From: Bacteroidia bacterium
Lineage (GTDB): Bacteria > Bacteroidota > Bacteroidia > Palsa-965
Assembly (NCBI GenBank): GCA_025454955.1
Contig: JALONL010000001.1
Span: 1-64,000, forward strand
Direction of reading: 5' to 3'
DNA length: 64,000 nt
In this document: one piece after another, positions 1 through 6,125 of the stretch
Layout: each line of letters starts with the position of its first letter
Numbering within the stretch: the stretch's first letter is position 1
Made by a program: the position numbers and the translations under genes
The notes under the pieces: generated by a model
Seen by the model: the letters and a program-made list of their open reading frames with translations, nothing else
The model's database searches: none
Told to the model about the DNA's origin: nothing

Positions 1-1
1 C

Positions 2-748
2 TATGCCTCTAACGGAATCAGCGTCTATCTCTTTGCAGACAGTGCTACTGAGTACTCATTAACTCCGGGGTATTATATCGGTAAAACGCCCACCTTTCCC
101 TGCGACAGTGTAATATACGACACCGTGAATTGGGTGAAAATAGAAGGCTCATTTATTGCACAAGGCGGGGAGCAGTTTTTGGTGCTGGGCAATATGTGGA
201 CGAATGCGCAGACGACGTGGGTAAACACTGTTACTACGCCTTATTTTCCATTTGCCTACTATTGGGTGGATATGATTTCGATAACGGCTGCACCGGAACC
301 AAACGCCGGGGCAGATGTAACACTCACACAGGGCGACAGTACACAGTTACAGGCCGCCGGAGGCAGCGCGTACTATTGGCAGCCATCTGCCGGTCTTAGT
401 TGTACAACTTGCTCCAATCCGTTTGTGAAGCCCGCCACCACCACCACCTACACGGTAACGGTAAGCGATACGCTGGGCTGCTCACAGGTTGATTCGGTTA
501 CAGTTAATGTGGTGCCGAAGCCGTATTTCATGCCTACGGTGCTGCAAATTGGGCAGCCCTTGCTGATAGACAGTTTTCCCACCGGTGCTGAGTTGATGAT
601 CTACGATATGCGTGGACGTGCAGTATTTCAATCGGCCAATGATACCGGTTTCTATCCGCTGAACCACTTAACTGCCGGTATGTATTTGGTTGTGATTCGC
701 AGAGATGGGGAAGTGTTGTATCAGCAGAAGGTGATGCTTGCGCGTTAG
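2..748 (+). CDS. T9SS-secreted protein, C-terminal part (5' end outside window)
   Basis: The reading frame is open from base 2, so the gene begins before the window; the in-frame GTG at 125 is unlikely to be the true start. About 248 residues are visible. The first ~90 look like a beta-sandwich segment (GYYIGKTP, then FLVLGNMW). An Ig-like repeat follows, with the pattern NAGADVTLTQGDSTQLQAAGG and YYWQPSAGL, of the kind found in gliding-motility-associated proteins. The last ~75 residues resemble a type A T9SS sorting domain (MIYDMRGRAVFQ, then LTAGMYLVVIRRDG). Such tails direct passage across the outer membrane through T9SS. The product is therefore probably a cell-surface or secreted protein; its function lies in the missing N-terminus. 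It precedes the AT-rich island and appears to belong to the chromosomal backbone. Confidence 0.85.
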   Translation, partial: YASNGISVYLFADSATEYSLTPGYYIGKTPTFPCDSVIYDTVNWVKIEGSFIAQGGEQFLVLGNMWTNAQTTWVNTVTTPYFPFAYYWVDMISITAAPEPNAGADVTLTQGDSTQLQAAGGSAYYWQPSAGLSCTTCSNPFVKPATTTTYTVTVSDTLGCSQVDSVTVNVVPKPYFMPTVLQIGQPLLIDSFPTGAELMIYDMRGRAVFQSANDTGFYPLNHLTAGMYLVVIRRDGEVLYQQKVMLAR

Positions 749-794
749 CGGTTAAATCACAAGCAAAGTGCCAGACGATATTACTTTGAGAAGA

Positions 795-1358
795 TCATAT
801 CTCTGATCGCCGTATATATGCCATAAGAGAAGCTACATACATATATCCTTCTTTACGAAGAGCAGCCGAAATCTTGTCTCGATGCCTATGTGCATTTATT
901 CCGTCTTCAAGAACAAACTCATACGATCCTTTAATAGAAATCATCCCTGTTGTGGGACCTTCATAGATATTGCCATTTTGATATTCTGCATTCAGAAAAG
1001 GCGAGTTGAATTGAATGGGGTTCTCTTTCACCGGTTTCATGTTTTGGGCAATGGCAGCAAGTCTCTCGGAAAGCACTGGCTCCTCCCAATAGGAAGGTAT
1101 GCAACGGATGGCTTGTTTGATAAAGTCGCTTCCAAACGTATTCATTCCTGACAAGGAAAGAGCAAACAAAGCATCATAGATACCATTGCGGATAAGTGGA
1201 TTCAACTCCGCCATCTGAGTGTCGCTCAAATGCTTTACATGAAAGTCTTCCATGTTATTTCTGACTATTATGGCGACAATCTTGGATATATATTTAAGCA
1301 GTTCCTGATCATGTAATCGTATGGCTGTCTCAAACAGCGTTGAAGGGGGAGTATGCAT
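795..1358 (-). CDS. hypothetical protein (187 aa)
   Basis: I do not recognise this protein. It starts MHTPPSTLFETAIRL, has no signal peptide or membrane segment, and is mostly alpha-helical and soluble in appearance. The C-terminal third (YEGPTTGMISIKGSYEFVLEDGINAHRHRDKISAALRKEGYMYVASL) could be a small separate domain. It is AT-richer than the genes to its right beyond 6100 and lies at the left edge of the island that contains the recombinase. It is divergent from the recombinase leader, with about 65 bp from its start codon to the -35 box at 1426. The ORF is uninterrupted and no longer ORF overlaps it on the other strand, which supports its being real. Confidence 0.6.
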   Translation of the reverse strand: MHTPPSTLFETAIRLHDQELLKYISKIVAIIVRNNMEDFHVKHLSDTQMAELNPLIRNGIYDALFALSLSGMNTFGSDFIKQAIRCIPSYWEEPVLSERLAAIAQNMKPVKENPIQFNSPFLNAEYQNGNIYEGPTTGMISIKGSYEFVLEDGINAHRHRDKISAALRKEGYMYVASLMAYIRRSEI

Positions 1359-1425
1359 ACAGATAAAGTTAGAGAGAATTTAAATAAGTTCTAAAACTTC
1401 TTGCCAAACTCTATATTTTGTGTGC

Positions 1426-1454
1426 TTGACAATCTATGGTATACATGCTACTAT
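1426..1454 (+). promoter_or_regulatory. sigma70-type promoter for the recombinase leader RNA
   Basis: TTGACA at 1426-1431 and TACTAT at 1449-1454 are separated by exactly 17 bp, close to the classical sigma70 consensus. Bacteroidota promoters normally read TTTG and TAnnTTTG, so this E. coli-like form is unusual here. Transcription would begin near 1461, exactly where the outer helix of the structured RNA begins. Confidence 0.6.
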
Positions 1455-1460
1455 ATACTC

Positions 1461-1660
1461 GGTCGTTTAAAAAGATAAGTCACCCATTGTCCCCGAAAGG
1501 GGTCGGCTGAAAAGCCAAAGGAAGCATTGGGTTTGTATTATAGCGAAGTTTCGTAAGCAAGATGTGAACGCACATACATAATGAAACGTTCGTTCTTTCT
1601 CTTATGAAAGAAGCGACTAATGCAAACACCCACCGATTCCTTTGGTGGGTGTTTGCATTT
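1461..1660 (+). ncRNA. candidate structured leader RNA / riboswitch-like element upstream of recombinase
   Basis: Helices read directly from the sequence: an 8-bp closing helix 1461-1468/1611-1618 (two G-U pairs); 1482-1489/1525-1532 (one mismatch) enclosing two 4-bp hairpins, each with a GAAA tetraloop (1491-1502 and 1505-1516); hairpins at 1543-1554 and 1562-1575; and the terminator hairpin 1620-1658. The segment has its own promoter (1426-1454) and ends at the start codon of the recombinase. Two segments can pair in two ways. TGGGTTTG at 1528-1535 pairs with 1482-1486 in the fold above, or with the 5' arm of the terminator (1623-1632, 2-nt bulge). CACCCA at 1481-1486 can also pair with the terminator 3' arm at 1646-1651. 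This is what a terminator/antiterminator switch would look like. No known RNA family was recognised. A free-standing sRNA is the alternative. Confidence 0.55.
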
Positions 1661-1661
1661 T
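1620..1661 (+). terminator. intrinsic terminator abutting the recombinase start codon
   Basis: A perfect 15-bp inverted repeat (1620-1634 and 1644-1658, 9-nt loop) is followed by TTTT, and the recombinase ATG begins at 1662. The hairpin would both terminate transcription and hide the ribosome-binding region, so recombinase expression should depend on read-through. Confidence 0.7.
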
Positions 1662-2579
1662 ATGAAGTTATCAGAAGCAATCGAAAAGTTCACCAAATGG
1701 AGAGCATTTCAAGTAAAAAAAGGCACAGTAGCAGGGTATGACATGATACTTCGGCAATTTTGCATGTTCGTTCGGGACTGCCAAATTGAGCATGTACGAC
1801 TTGAGGATATAGTTGAGTGGTTTGAACTTATGAATCATCTTAATTGGAAACATAATTCATTCATACCTAAAGCACAGGCTCTGAAGAAATTATTCGAATT
1901 CTATAAGAAACAAGGATTACTCGTTCTCGATCCCGGATTAATCCCGATGCCCTCAAAACAATATAATATTCCGCGAGTAGCAAATGAGGATAGCTATCAC
2001 AAATTGCTCACCGCCATCCCTTCTAACACTAACGATCCGCGACACATCAGAAACAAAGCTATTATTATGCTTCTATGGGACACGGGTGCACGAAACGGAG
2101 AAATACTTGCACTTGACCCTTCAGATTTGGATTTAGTGCGAAAACATGCCGTTATAAAAACGGAAAAGTCGAAAGGTCGTCGCCCATTCAGGGAGTTGTT
2201 CTGGACAGATCAAACCAATGATGCACTCATGGCGTGGTTAAAAAAGCGTGATTACTTAAAGAAAACAAAAATGTCGCATATGGATGAATCTCTCTTTCCA
2301 TGTATCTGTTCTGCACAAGGATTAGGCAAAAGCGGAAAACGTATGTCGATAAAAGCCGTTGGTGAATTACTGCGTCGTTATTCTAACAAGGCCGGAATTC
2401 CATATATGAATGCGCACAGCTTCCGTCACCACATGGGACACGACATAATAACAAAGGGAGGCAGTTCATCAGATGTAATGAACATTCTTGGGCACGCTAC
2501 ACTTGCCAGTTCCTCTATCTACACGATGATGACTGGACCCGAATTGGAAAACAGATACCGGATATTTAAAGGAATATGA
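1662..2579 (+). CDS. tyrosine recombinase / integrase
   Basis: A tyrosine recombinase of 305 aa cuts and rejoins DNA at two short target sites during integration, excision or inversion. The N-terminal ~100 residues form a SAM-like core-binding domain (KLSEAIEKFTKWRAFQVKKG). The catalytic domain shows the usual set: Arg in DTGARNGEILAL (~residue 145), a Lys-rich beta-hairpin (KTEKSKGRRPFRE), HSFRHHMGH (~250, the HxxR box), LGHATLASSS (the second His) and the nucleophile Tyr in SIYTMM (~285). An in-frame ATG at 1620 lies inside the terminator hairpin and would add 14 residues unlike the family; I chose ATG 1662. The size fits XerC/D-type or mobile-element integrases. Being AT-rich and near a tRNA gene, it is most likely the island's integrase. 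Confidence 0.9.
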   Translation: MKLSEAIEKFTKWRAFQVKKGTVAGYDMILRQFCMFVRDCQIEHVRLEDIVEWFELMNHLNWKHNSFIPKAQALKKLFEFYKKQGLLVLDPGLIPMPSKQYNIPRVANEDSYHKLLTAIPSNTNDPRHIRNKAIIMLLWDTGARNGEILALDPSDLDLVRKHAVIKTEKSKGRRPFRELFWTDQTNDALMAWLKKRDYLKKTKMSHMDESLFPCICSAQGLGKSGKRMSIKAVGELLRRYSNKAGIPYMNAHSFRHHMGHDIITKGGSSSDVMNILGHATLASSSIYTMMTGPELENRYRIFKGI

Positions 2580-2582
2580 TCT

Positions 2583-2612
2583 AAACAGGGAATATTGTGC
2601 ATTTCCCTGTTT
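2583..2612 (+). terminator. terminator-like hairpin after recombinase
   Basis: A perfect 10-bp stem (2583-2592 with 2603-2612) and a 10-nt loop start 4 bp after the recombinase stop codon. The 3' arm ends in TTT, but there is no long T-run after it, so termination may be partial. A TATACT box at 2617-2622 with TTGTGC at 2595-2600 (16-bp spacer) could be a weak sigma70-like promoter for the next RNA. Confidence 0.5.
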
Positions 2613-2635
2613 GTGGTATACTCTGATTGTTTGAT

Positions 2636-2821
2636 AAAAGAAAAGGCTCGCTCATCTTCGATAGTGCCGGGACGATTCCGACTCTGCCGAAGATGAGATT
2701 GATTGCAAGACTTTTGTGCGGTTGTCCTCAGAAGTGGAAGAAGTGCCATGGGAAATAAAGATTAGTCTAAGGGCACAGGGAGAACTCACAAAGGCTTTGT
2801 AAAAAGAGCCTTTTCTTTTTT
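2636..2821 (+). ncRNA. candidate structured RNA with terminal terminator, upstream of small-gene operon
   Basis: Helices visible in the sequence: a perfect 14-bp outer helix 2636-2649/2806-2819; a 10-bp hairpin 2651-2660/2688-2697 with further pairs inside (2668-2672/2676-2680); 2711-2718/2787-2794; and 2743-2747/2772-2776. The 3' end is also a local intrinsic terminator (2790-2796 with 2807-2813, then a T-rich run to 2821). The arm 2806-2815 can therefore pair either with 2640-2649 or in the terminator, and the two are mutually exclusive. The segment ends 31 bp before the next start codon. It could be an attenuator for the downstream operon or a stable sRNA (a 6S-like closed stem was considered). 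No family was recognised. Confidence 0.45.
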
Positions 2822-2852
2822 CATACAGCATTATCAACATAAAAAATCGCTT

Positions 2853-3074
2853 ATGAAAATCTTTCACATCGCCACCCGCCGCGAGTACACCAAAGACGGG
2901 GAACAGCGTCGTAAATATTACAAAACCGGAGAATTAAGCATTGACGAGTCATCCGGCAACATGTACATCCGCATGTTCAACAATCCGGATATACAGTATT
3001 TCTGCTTTGATACCGCAGATGACAAAACAGCTACAGTCATTGATGCCGATACCAATGAAGAACTGAAAGAATAA
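2853..3074 (+). CDS. small hypothetical protein (73 aa)
   Basis: I do not recognise this protein. It reads as a small, charged, beta-rich soluble protein: MKIFHIATRREYTKDGEQRR, then KYYKTGELSIDESSGNMYIR, ending in DADTNEELKE. It has no signal peptide. It is the first gene behind the structured RNA at 2636-2821 and begins a run of five co-directional genes ending at the terminator at 4917. Neighbours with replication-type and methylase functions suggest a mobile-element accessory protein, but nothing in the sequence fixes a role. Confidence 0.65.
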   Translation: MKIFHIATRREYTKDGEQRRKYYKTGELSIDESSGNMYIRMFNNPDIQYFCFDTADDKTATVIDADTNEELKE

Positions 3075-3113
3075 TCCTTTCTATCCTCTCTTTATCAGCA
3101 TCAACTAAGCTAC

Positions 3114-3560
3114 ATGATCAAAACAACACCCGTTCCAAACGTGGTATTTGAATATATGCCAACACTCTCGGAAGCAGAACTAAAACTCTACCTCGTCATC
3201 TTGCGGCAAACACTTGGATGGCAAACAGGAAAGAACAAAGCACGCAAAGTATATGACTGGATTTCCGCTTCGCAGTTTCAGAAGAAGGCAGGACTCTCTC
3301 GCCGTGCAATTACTACCGCACTTGCATCACTCACACATCGCAATCTGATCCTGATTGCCGATGAACACGGAACCGTATTACACACACCACAATCGCGTAA
3401 AGGCAAGACCCGACTGTACTACCGCGTGGCTGTGGATAACGGCGTGAACAAGTCTGTGGATAACGAAACAACCTCGGCAGAATATGCTCCTGAGATCAGC
3501 AGATTAATCACGAGCGTTGCGCAAAAAATGCTTTGTACAAAAGAAACTCCTACAAAATAA
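3114..3560 (+). CDS. winged-helix protein, phage replication protein O-like
   Basis: The N-terminal ~100 residues match the pattern of phage replication initiators of the O/DnaD type: PNVVFEYMPTLSEAELKLYL, LVILRQTLGW, ISASQFQKKAGLSRRAITTA, then a beta-wing (LILIADEHGTVLH). These proteins bind an origin and help load helicase. At 148 aa it has the DNA-binding half only; the C-terminal helicase-recruiting part seen in longer relatives is short or absent, so it may instead be a regulator. It lies in the island operon between two small unknown genes, 39 bp after the first gene, and fits a prophage, plasmid-derived or integrative element. Confidence 0.65.
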   Translation: MIKTTPVPNVVFEYMPTLSEAELKLYLVILRQTLGWQTGKNKARKVYDWISASQFQKKAGLSRRAITTALASLTHRNLILIADEHGTVLHTPQSRKGKTRLYYRVAVDNGVNKSVDNETTSAEYAPEISRLITSVAQKMLCTKETPTK

Positions 3561-3606
3561 ATTCTTACAAAAACTAATACGCCTTTGAAAAGGCACATCA
3601 AAAACC

Positions 3607-3816
3607 ATGTCCACCCCATACCAGCGGATGAAAGAATCGGCATTCAATCTCATGCGCAAAAATGAAATCAAAAACTTTTCTGCCGAAGAATTGCATCGTG
3701 TGTTTAAACACGCTCGTGAGCAATTACTGTACACCTCGATTGTCCGCACCGCTATCGAAGACGGACTCACCATTGACAGCTTGTACGAAGACCGTGATCG
3801 CGGCTTTTCAAGATAA
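3607..3816 (+). CDS. small hypothetical protein (69 aa)
   Basis: I do not recognise this protein. It is a short, all-helical, charged soluble protein (MSTPYQRMKESAFNLMRKNE, then FSAEELHRVFKHAREQLLYT). It lies 46 bp after the winged-helix gene and 5 bp before the methyltransferase gene, so it is almost surely co-transcribed and perhaps translationally coupled with the methylase. The ORF's position, tight spacing and direction support it as real; no function can be given. Confidence 0.6.
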   Translation: MSTPYQRMKESAFNLMRKNEIKNFSAEELHRVFKHAREQLLYTSIVRTAIEDGLTIDSLYEDRDRGFSR

Positions 3817-3821
3817 ATCGG

Positions 3822-4607
3822 ATGAAGTCAATACTCACCTATTACGGTGGCAAACAAAAACTTGTTCCGGTTATACTGCCGCTCATTCCCACGCATCGTC
3901 TGTATTGCGAACCATTCTTCGGAGGCGGAGCCATCTTCTTCGCAAAAGAACCGTCGCGCATCGAAGTGATCAACGATACGAGTGGGGAACTGATCAACTT
4001 CTACCGCATCGTCAAAACGCGATTCCGCGAACTGAAAAAAGTAATTGATCAAACGCTGCACAGCCGCGCCGTTCATTACAAAGCACGCTTCATCTACGCC
4101 ATGCCCGATCTCTTTTCCGAGATCGAACGCGCCTGGGCGATCTTCGTGATGGCGCATCAATCGTATTCGTCCATACTCGATTCCACCTGGTCGGCGGGTG
4201 TGAAAGACAATACCTCCGAGAAGAAATTCGATTCCAAGAAGAAATTCTTCCTTCCAGAGTACAGCAAACGTTTAGAGCGGGTACAGATTGAGGCCAGAAA
4301 CGCGCTGGAAGTGATTCTAACAAGAGATTCAGCCGAATCCTTCTTCTACCTCGACCCGCCATATTTCAATTCGGATATGGGCCATTATGGCGGCTACTCA
4401 AAAGAACACTTTGAGTCTTTGCTCAAAATCCTCTCGGGCATCAAAGGGAAGTTCCTCTTATCAAGCTATCCTTCGGAGATTCTAAAGGAATACACAAGAA
4501 AAAATAAATGGCATACGAAGGAAATTGAAATGCATCTCTCTGTGCAGGGTGCGAAGAAGAATGGGAGGAGGAAGACTGAAGTCCTCACAGCAAATTATCC
4601 GATCTAA
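3822..4607 (+). CDS. dam: D12-class N6-adenine DNA methyltransferase (Dam-type)
   Basis: The enzyme transfers a methyl group from S-adenosylmethionine to adenine N6 in a short DNA target. The 261 residues follow the alpha-class order: the SAM-binding YYGGKQKLVP near the start (motif X), EPFFGGGAIFF (~30, motif I), IEVINDTSGELINFY (motif II), and the catalytic DPPY in FYLDPPYFNSDMGHYGGYS (~177, motif IV). Length matches Dam/M.DpnIIA-type enzymes. No restriction endonuclease gene is adjacent, so it looks like an orphan methylase, common on phages and integrative elements for protection against host restriction or for timing of replication. It sits in the island operon, 5 bp after the preceding gene. 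Target specificity cannot be read from the sequence. Confidence 0.9.
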   Translation: MKSILTYYGGKQKLVPVILPLIPTHRLYCEPFFGGGAIFFAKEPSRIEVINDTSGELINFYRIVKTRFRELKKVIDQTLHSRAVHYKARFIYAMPDLFSEIERAWAIFVMAHQSYSSILDSTWSAGVKDNTSEKKFDSKKKFFLPEYSKRLERVQIEARNALEVILTRDSAESFFYLDPPYFNSDMGHYGGYSKEHFESLLKILSGIKGKFLLSSYPSEILKEYTRKNKWHTKEIEMHLSVQGAKKNGRRKTEVLTANYPI

Positions 4608-4618
4608 CACTACACACC

Positions 4619-4870
4619 ATGAACAACGATCACGATTGGACAGAACCGGCACATCTTGGAGAAAGCGACTGGGAGACACTCAAAGAAATAAAACGCCTGC
4701 ATGAACTGGGCAAAATGCAGGGAGCTATGAATGTGGCGAAAAGTTGCGATACCATTGTCAGAGAAGAAATACCACCGCAGGTGTGGCTTGATATGGGTGG
4801 TGCACTGACCAAAACCGGCCTTGAGAAATTGCGCACGAGCAAAGAGAACGACACAGGGAAATCAAGATAG
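4619..4870 (+). CDS. small hypothetical protein (83 aa)
   Basis: I do not recognise this protein. It is acidic and helical (ESDWETLKEIKRLHELGKMQ, then VWLDMGGALTKTGLEKLR), without signal peptide or membrane segments. It lies 11 bp behind the methyltransferase and is the last gene before a strong intrinsic terminator, so it closes the island operon. A link to the methylase (for example as a small partner subunit) is only positional. Confidence 0.6.
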   Translation: MNNDHDWTEPAHLGESDWETLKEIKRLHELGKMQGAMNVAKSCDTIVREEIPPQVWLDMGGALTKTGLEKLRTSKENDTGKSR

Positions 4871-4916
4871 CAAAAAGGAATACATTTCCGGTTACTCTGT
4901 GAGTATCTCTGAACTG

Positions 4917-4950
4917 AAAAGTCTGAACTGAAAAACAGTTCGGACTTTTT
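4917..4950 (+). terminator. intrinsic terminator of the island operon
   Basis: A 14-bp stem (4917-4930 with 4936-4949, one G-U pair), an AAAAA loop and a T-rich tail. The A-rich 5' side makes it potentially bidirectional. The 211 bp from here to the next gene hold nothing I can identify. Confidence 0.85.
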
Positions 4951-5161
4951 GTTTTAGTAATAGATACAGTCTATTTCAAGGGGGGTAATATCCTCAGATC
5001 TGACTATTGCATCGTATATATCAGGATTATTATCTTTAAATGAACAAATTTCCGAAGTTCAACTAATAAACCAATTAACTATTTACGAGACTAACCGAAA
5101 ACAATCATCAAATCTGCTATCGCGTTATATCCTCAAACAATACAAGTGAACTCTCGAAACT

Positions 5162-5710
5162 ATGGCACAAAACGATAGTGGAATAATAGCTGCAATTATT
5201 GGATTATGTGGAACTATTGTTGCCGCGATAATAACCAGTATTGTAGAAAACTACCACAGAAAAAAATCCTTGCGTATAGCTACAGCGCTAGAGATGCATA
5301 AAGAATTTGAGAGTGATATCCCATACAGACATCGGTGTGGTGCCGATAAATGGTTGAATAGTAATCAAGAGGGTTTAATAGACGACATCTACAAAAGAAG
5401 CAATCCGATAGATATGGAAGATATAAGCTATGTCATAAATTTTTATTGGCGGCTTTATCAATCAGCCAAATACAAGCAAGTTGACAAAAAAATTATTTTT
5501 GATTTGTTTGCCAGAAACTTTATCTGGTGGCATATACATTTCTTCGAAAAAAAACTCATTCCATCTTCATGGACGAAAAGCATAGATTTCAGAATGATTT
5601 ATAGGTGGTTCGAAGAAACATCCATCTCGCTAAACAAGCATGGATGGTTTCTTGAGGCAAAAAAAGAATATGAAGAAATGTATTCAAAACGATTCACTTC
5701 TGCGACTTAA
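5162..5710 (+). CDS. membrane-anchored hypothetical protein (182 aa)
   Basis: One N-terminal transmembrane helix (GIIAAIIGLCGTIVAAIITS, ~residues 7-27) is followed by a basic stretch (YHRKKS) and a cytoplasm-predicted helical domain rich in Trp and aromatic residues (VINFYWRLYQ, FARNFIWWHIHFFEKK). This layout, one anchor plus a soluble helical domain, resembles DUF4760-like membrane proteins found near mobile elements and defence loci, but I cannot assign a family. It is AT-rich, stands alone between the terminator at 4917-4950 and the tRNA-proximal region, and is the last gene of the island. Confidence 0.65.
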   Translation: MAQNDSGIIAAIIGLCGTIVAAIITSIVENYHRKKSLRIATALEMHKEFESDIPYRHRCGADKWLNSNQEGLIDDIYKRSNPIDMEDISYVINFYWRLYQSAKYKQVDKKIIFDLFARNFIWWHIHFFEKKLIPSSWTKSIDFRMIYRWFEETSISLNKHGWFLEAKKEYEEMYSKRFTSAT

Positions 5711-5931
5711 TGGGCTTATATCAGCCGGGACTTAGCGACTGGTTGGCTTGGTGCTGCTTATTAACTCACATACATCGCTTCTGTCGCGTTTCCCGTCGTT
5801 GTGTAGCAACACACTACTACTTCTTCTCCGCATGGCCACACACGCGTTTTTTCTCTGCCTGCTCCAACCTGAGCACTACAAAAGAGCACTTAAACGGTTC
5901 TGCCTGCCCAGCTACGAAAACAACTGCACAA

Positions 5932-5966
5932 AAAAAGCCTGAAAGTCGTTGACTCTCAGGCTTTTT
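5932..5966. terminator. bidirectional terminator between island and tRNA-Asn
   Basis: The inverted repeat 5932-5942/5956-5966 has A-tracts on the left and T-tracts on the right, with an inner 4-bp stem (5944-5947/5951-5954). It can end the tRNA transcript on the minus strand and any transcript leaving the island on the plus strand. The stretch 5711-5931 contains only weak ORFs and no feature I can support. Confidence 0.75.
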
Positions 5967-5972
5967 ATTCAG

Positions 5973-6046
5973 CTCCCCCTCCTGGGCTCGAACCAGGGAC
6001 CCCATGATTAACAGTCATGTGCTCTAACCAGCTGAGCTAAGGAGGA
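5973..6046 (-). tRNA. tRNA-Asn (anticodon GTT)
   Basis: The minus strand folds into a complete cloverleaf: a 7-bp acceptor stem (TCCTCCT with AGGGGGA, one G-U pair), a D-arm containing AGCTCAGCTGGTTAGAGC, an anticodon loop CTGTTAA giving GTT, and a T-arm CCTGG-TTCGAGC-CCAGG. The discriminator base is G and CCA is not encoded. The gene's 3' end faces the AT-rich island, the orientation expected if the island entered at the tRNA 3' end. Confidence 0.95.
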
Positions 6047-6097
6047 CTGTTTGTTAATTCGGGCTGCAATATTACAACGAGGAAACAAAATATGCAA

Positions 6098-6105
6098 TAC
6101 ATTTG
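6098..6105 (+). promoter_or_regulatory. Bacteroidota-type -7 box of the PfkB kinase gene
   Basis: TACATTTG matches the TAnnTTTG consensus and lies 20 bp before the start codon at 6126. No good TTTG -33 element is seen at the normal distance, so confidence is moderate. Confidence 0.45.
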
Positions 6106-6125
6106 CAAAAAAATTTACGGCCAAT

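Noticed and set aside
1620..1658. Integron attC-like site
   Set aside because: The inverted repeat is perfect, lacks the paired R/L box spacing and extrahelical bases of attC, and ends in a T-tract, so a terminator explains it better.
2652..2867. 71-codon minus-strand frame
   Set aside because: Lies across the structured RNA and terminator at 2636-2821; no sign of translation.
5710..5952. 80-codon frame between the membrane protein and tRNA-Asn
   Set aside because: It overlaps the stop codon of the preceding gene and runs into the terminator; composition is unlike a protein.
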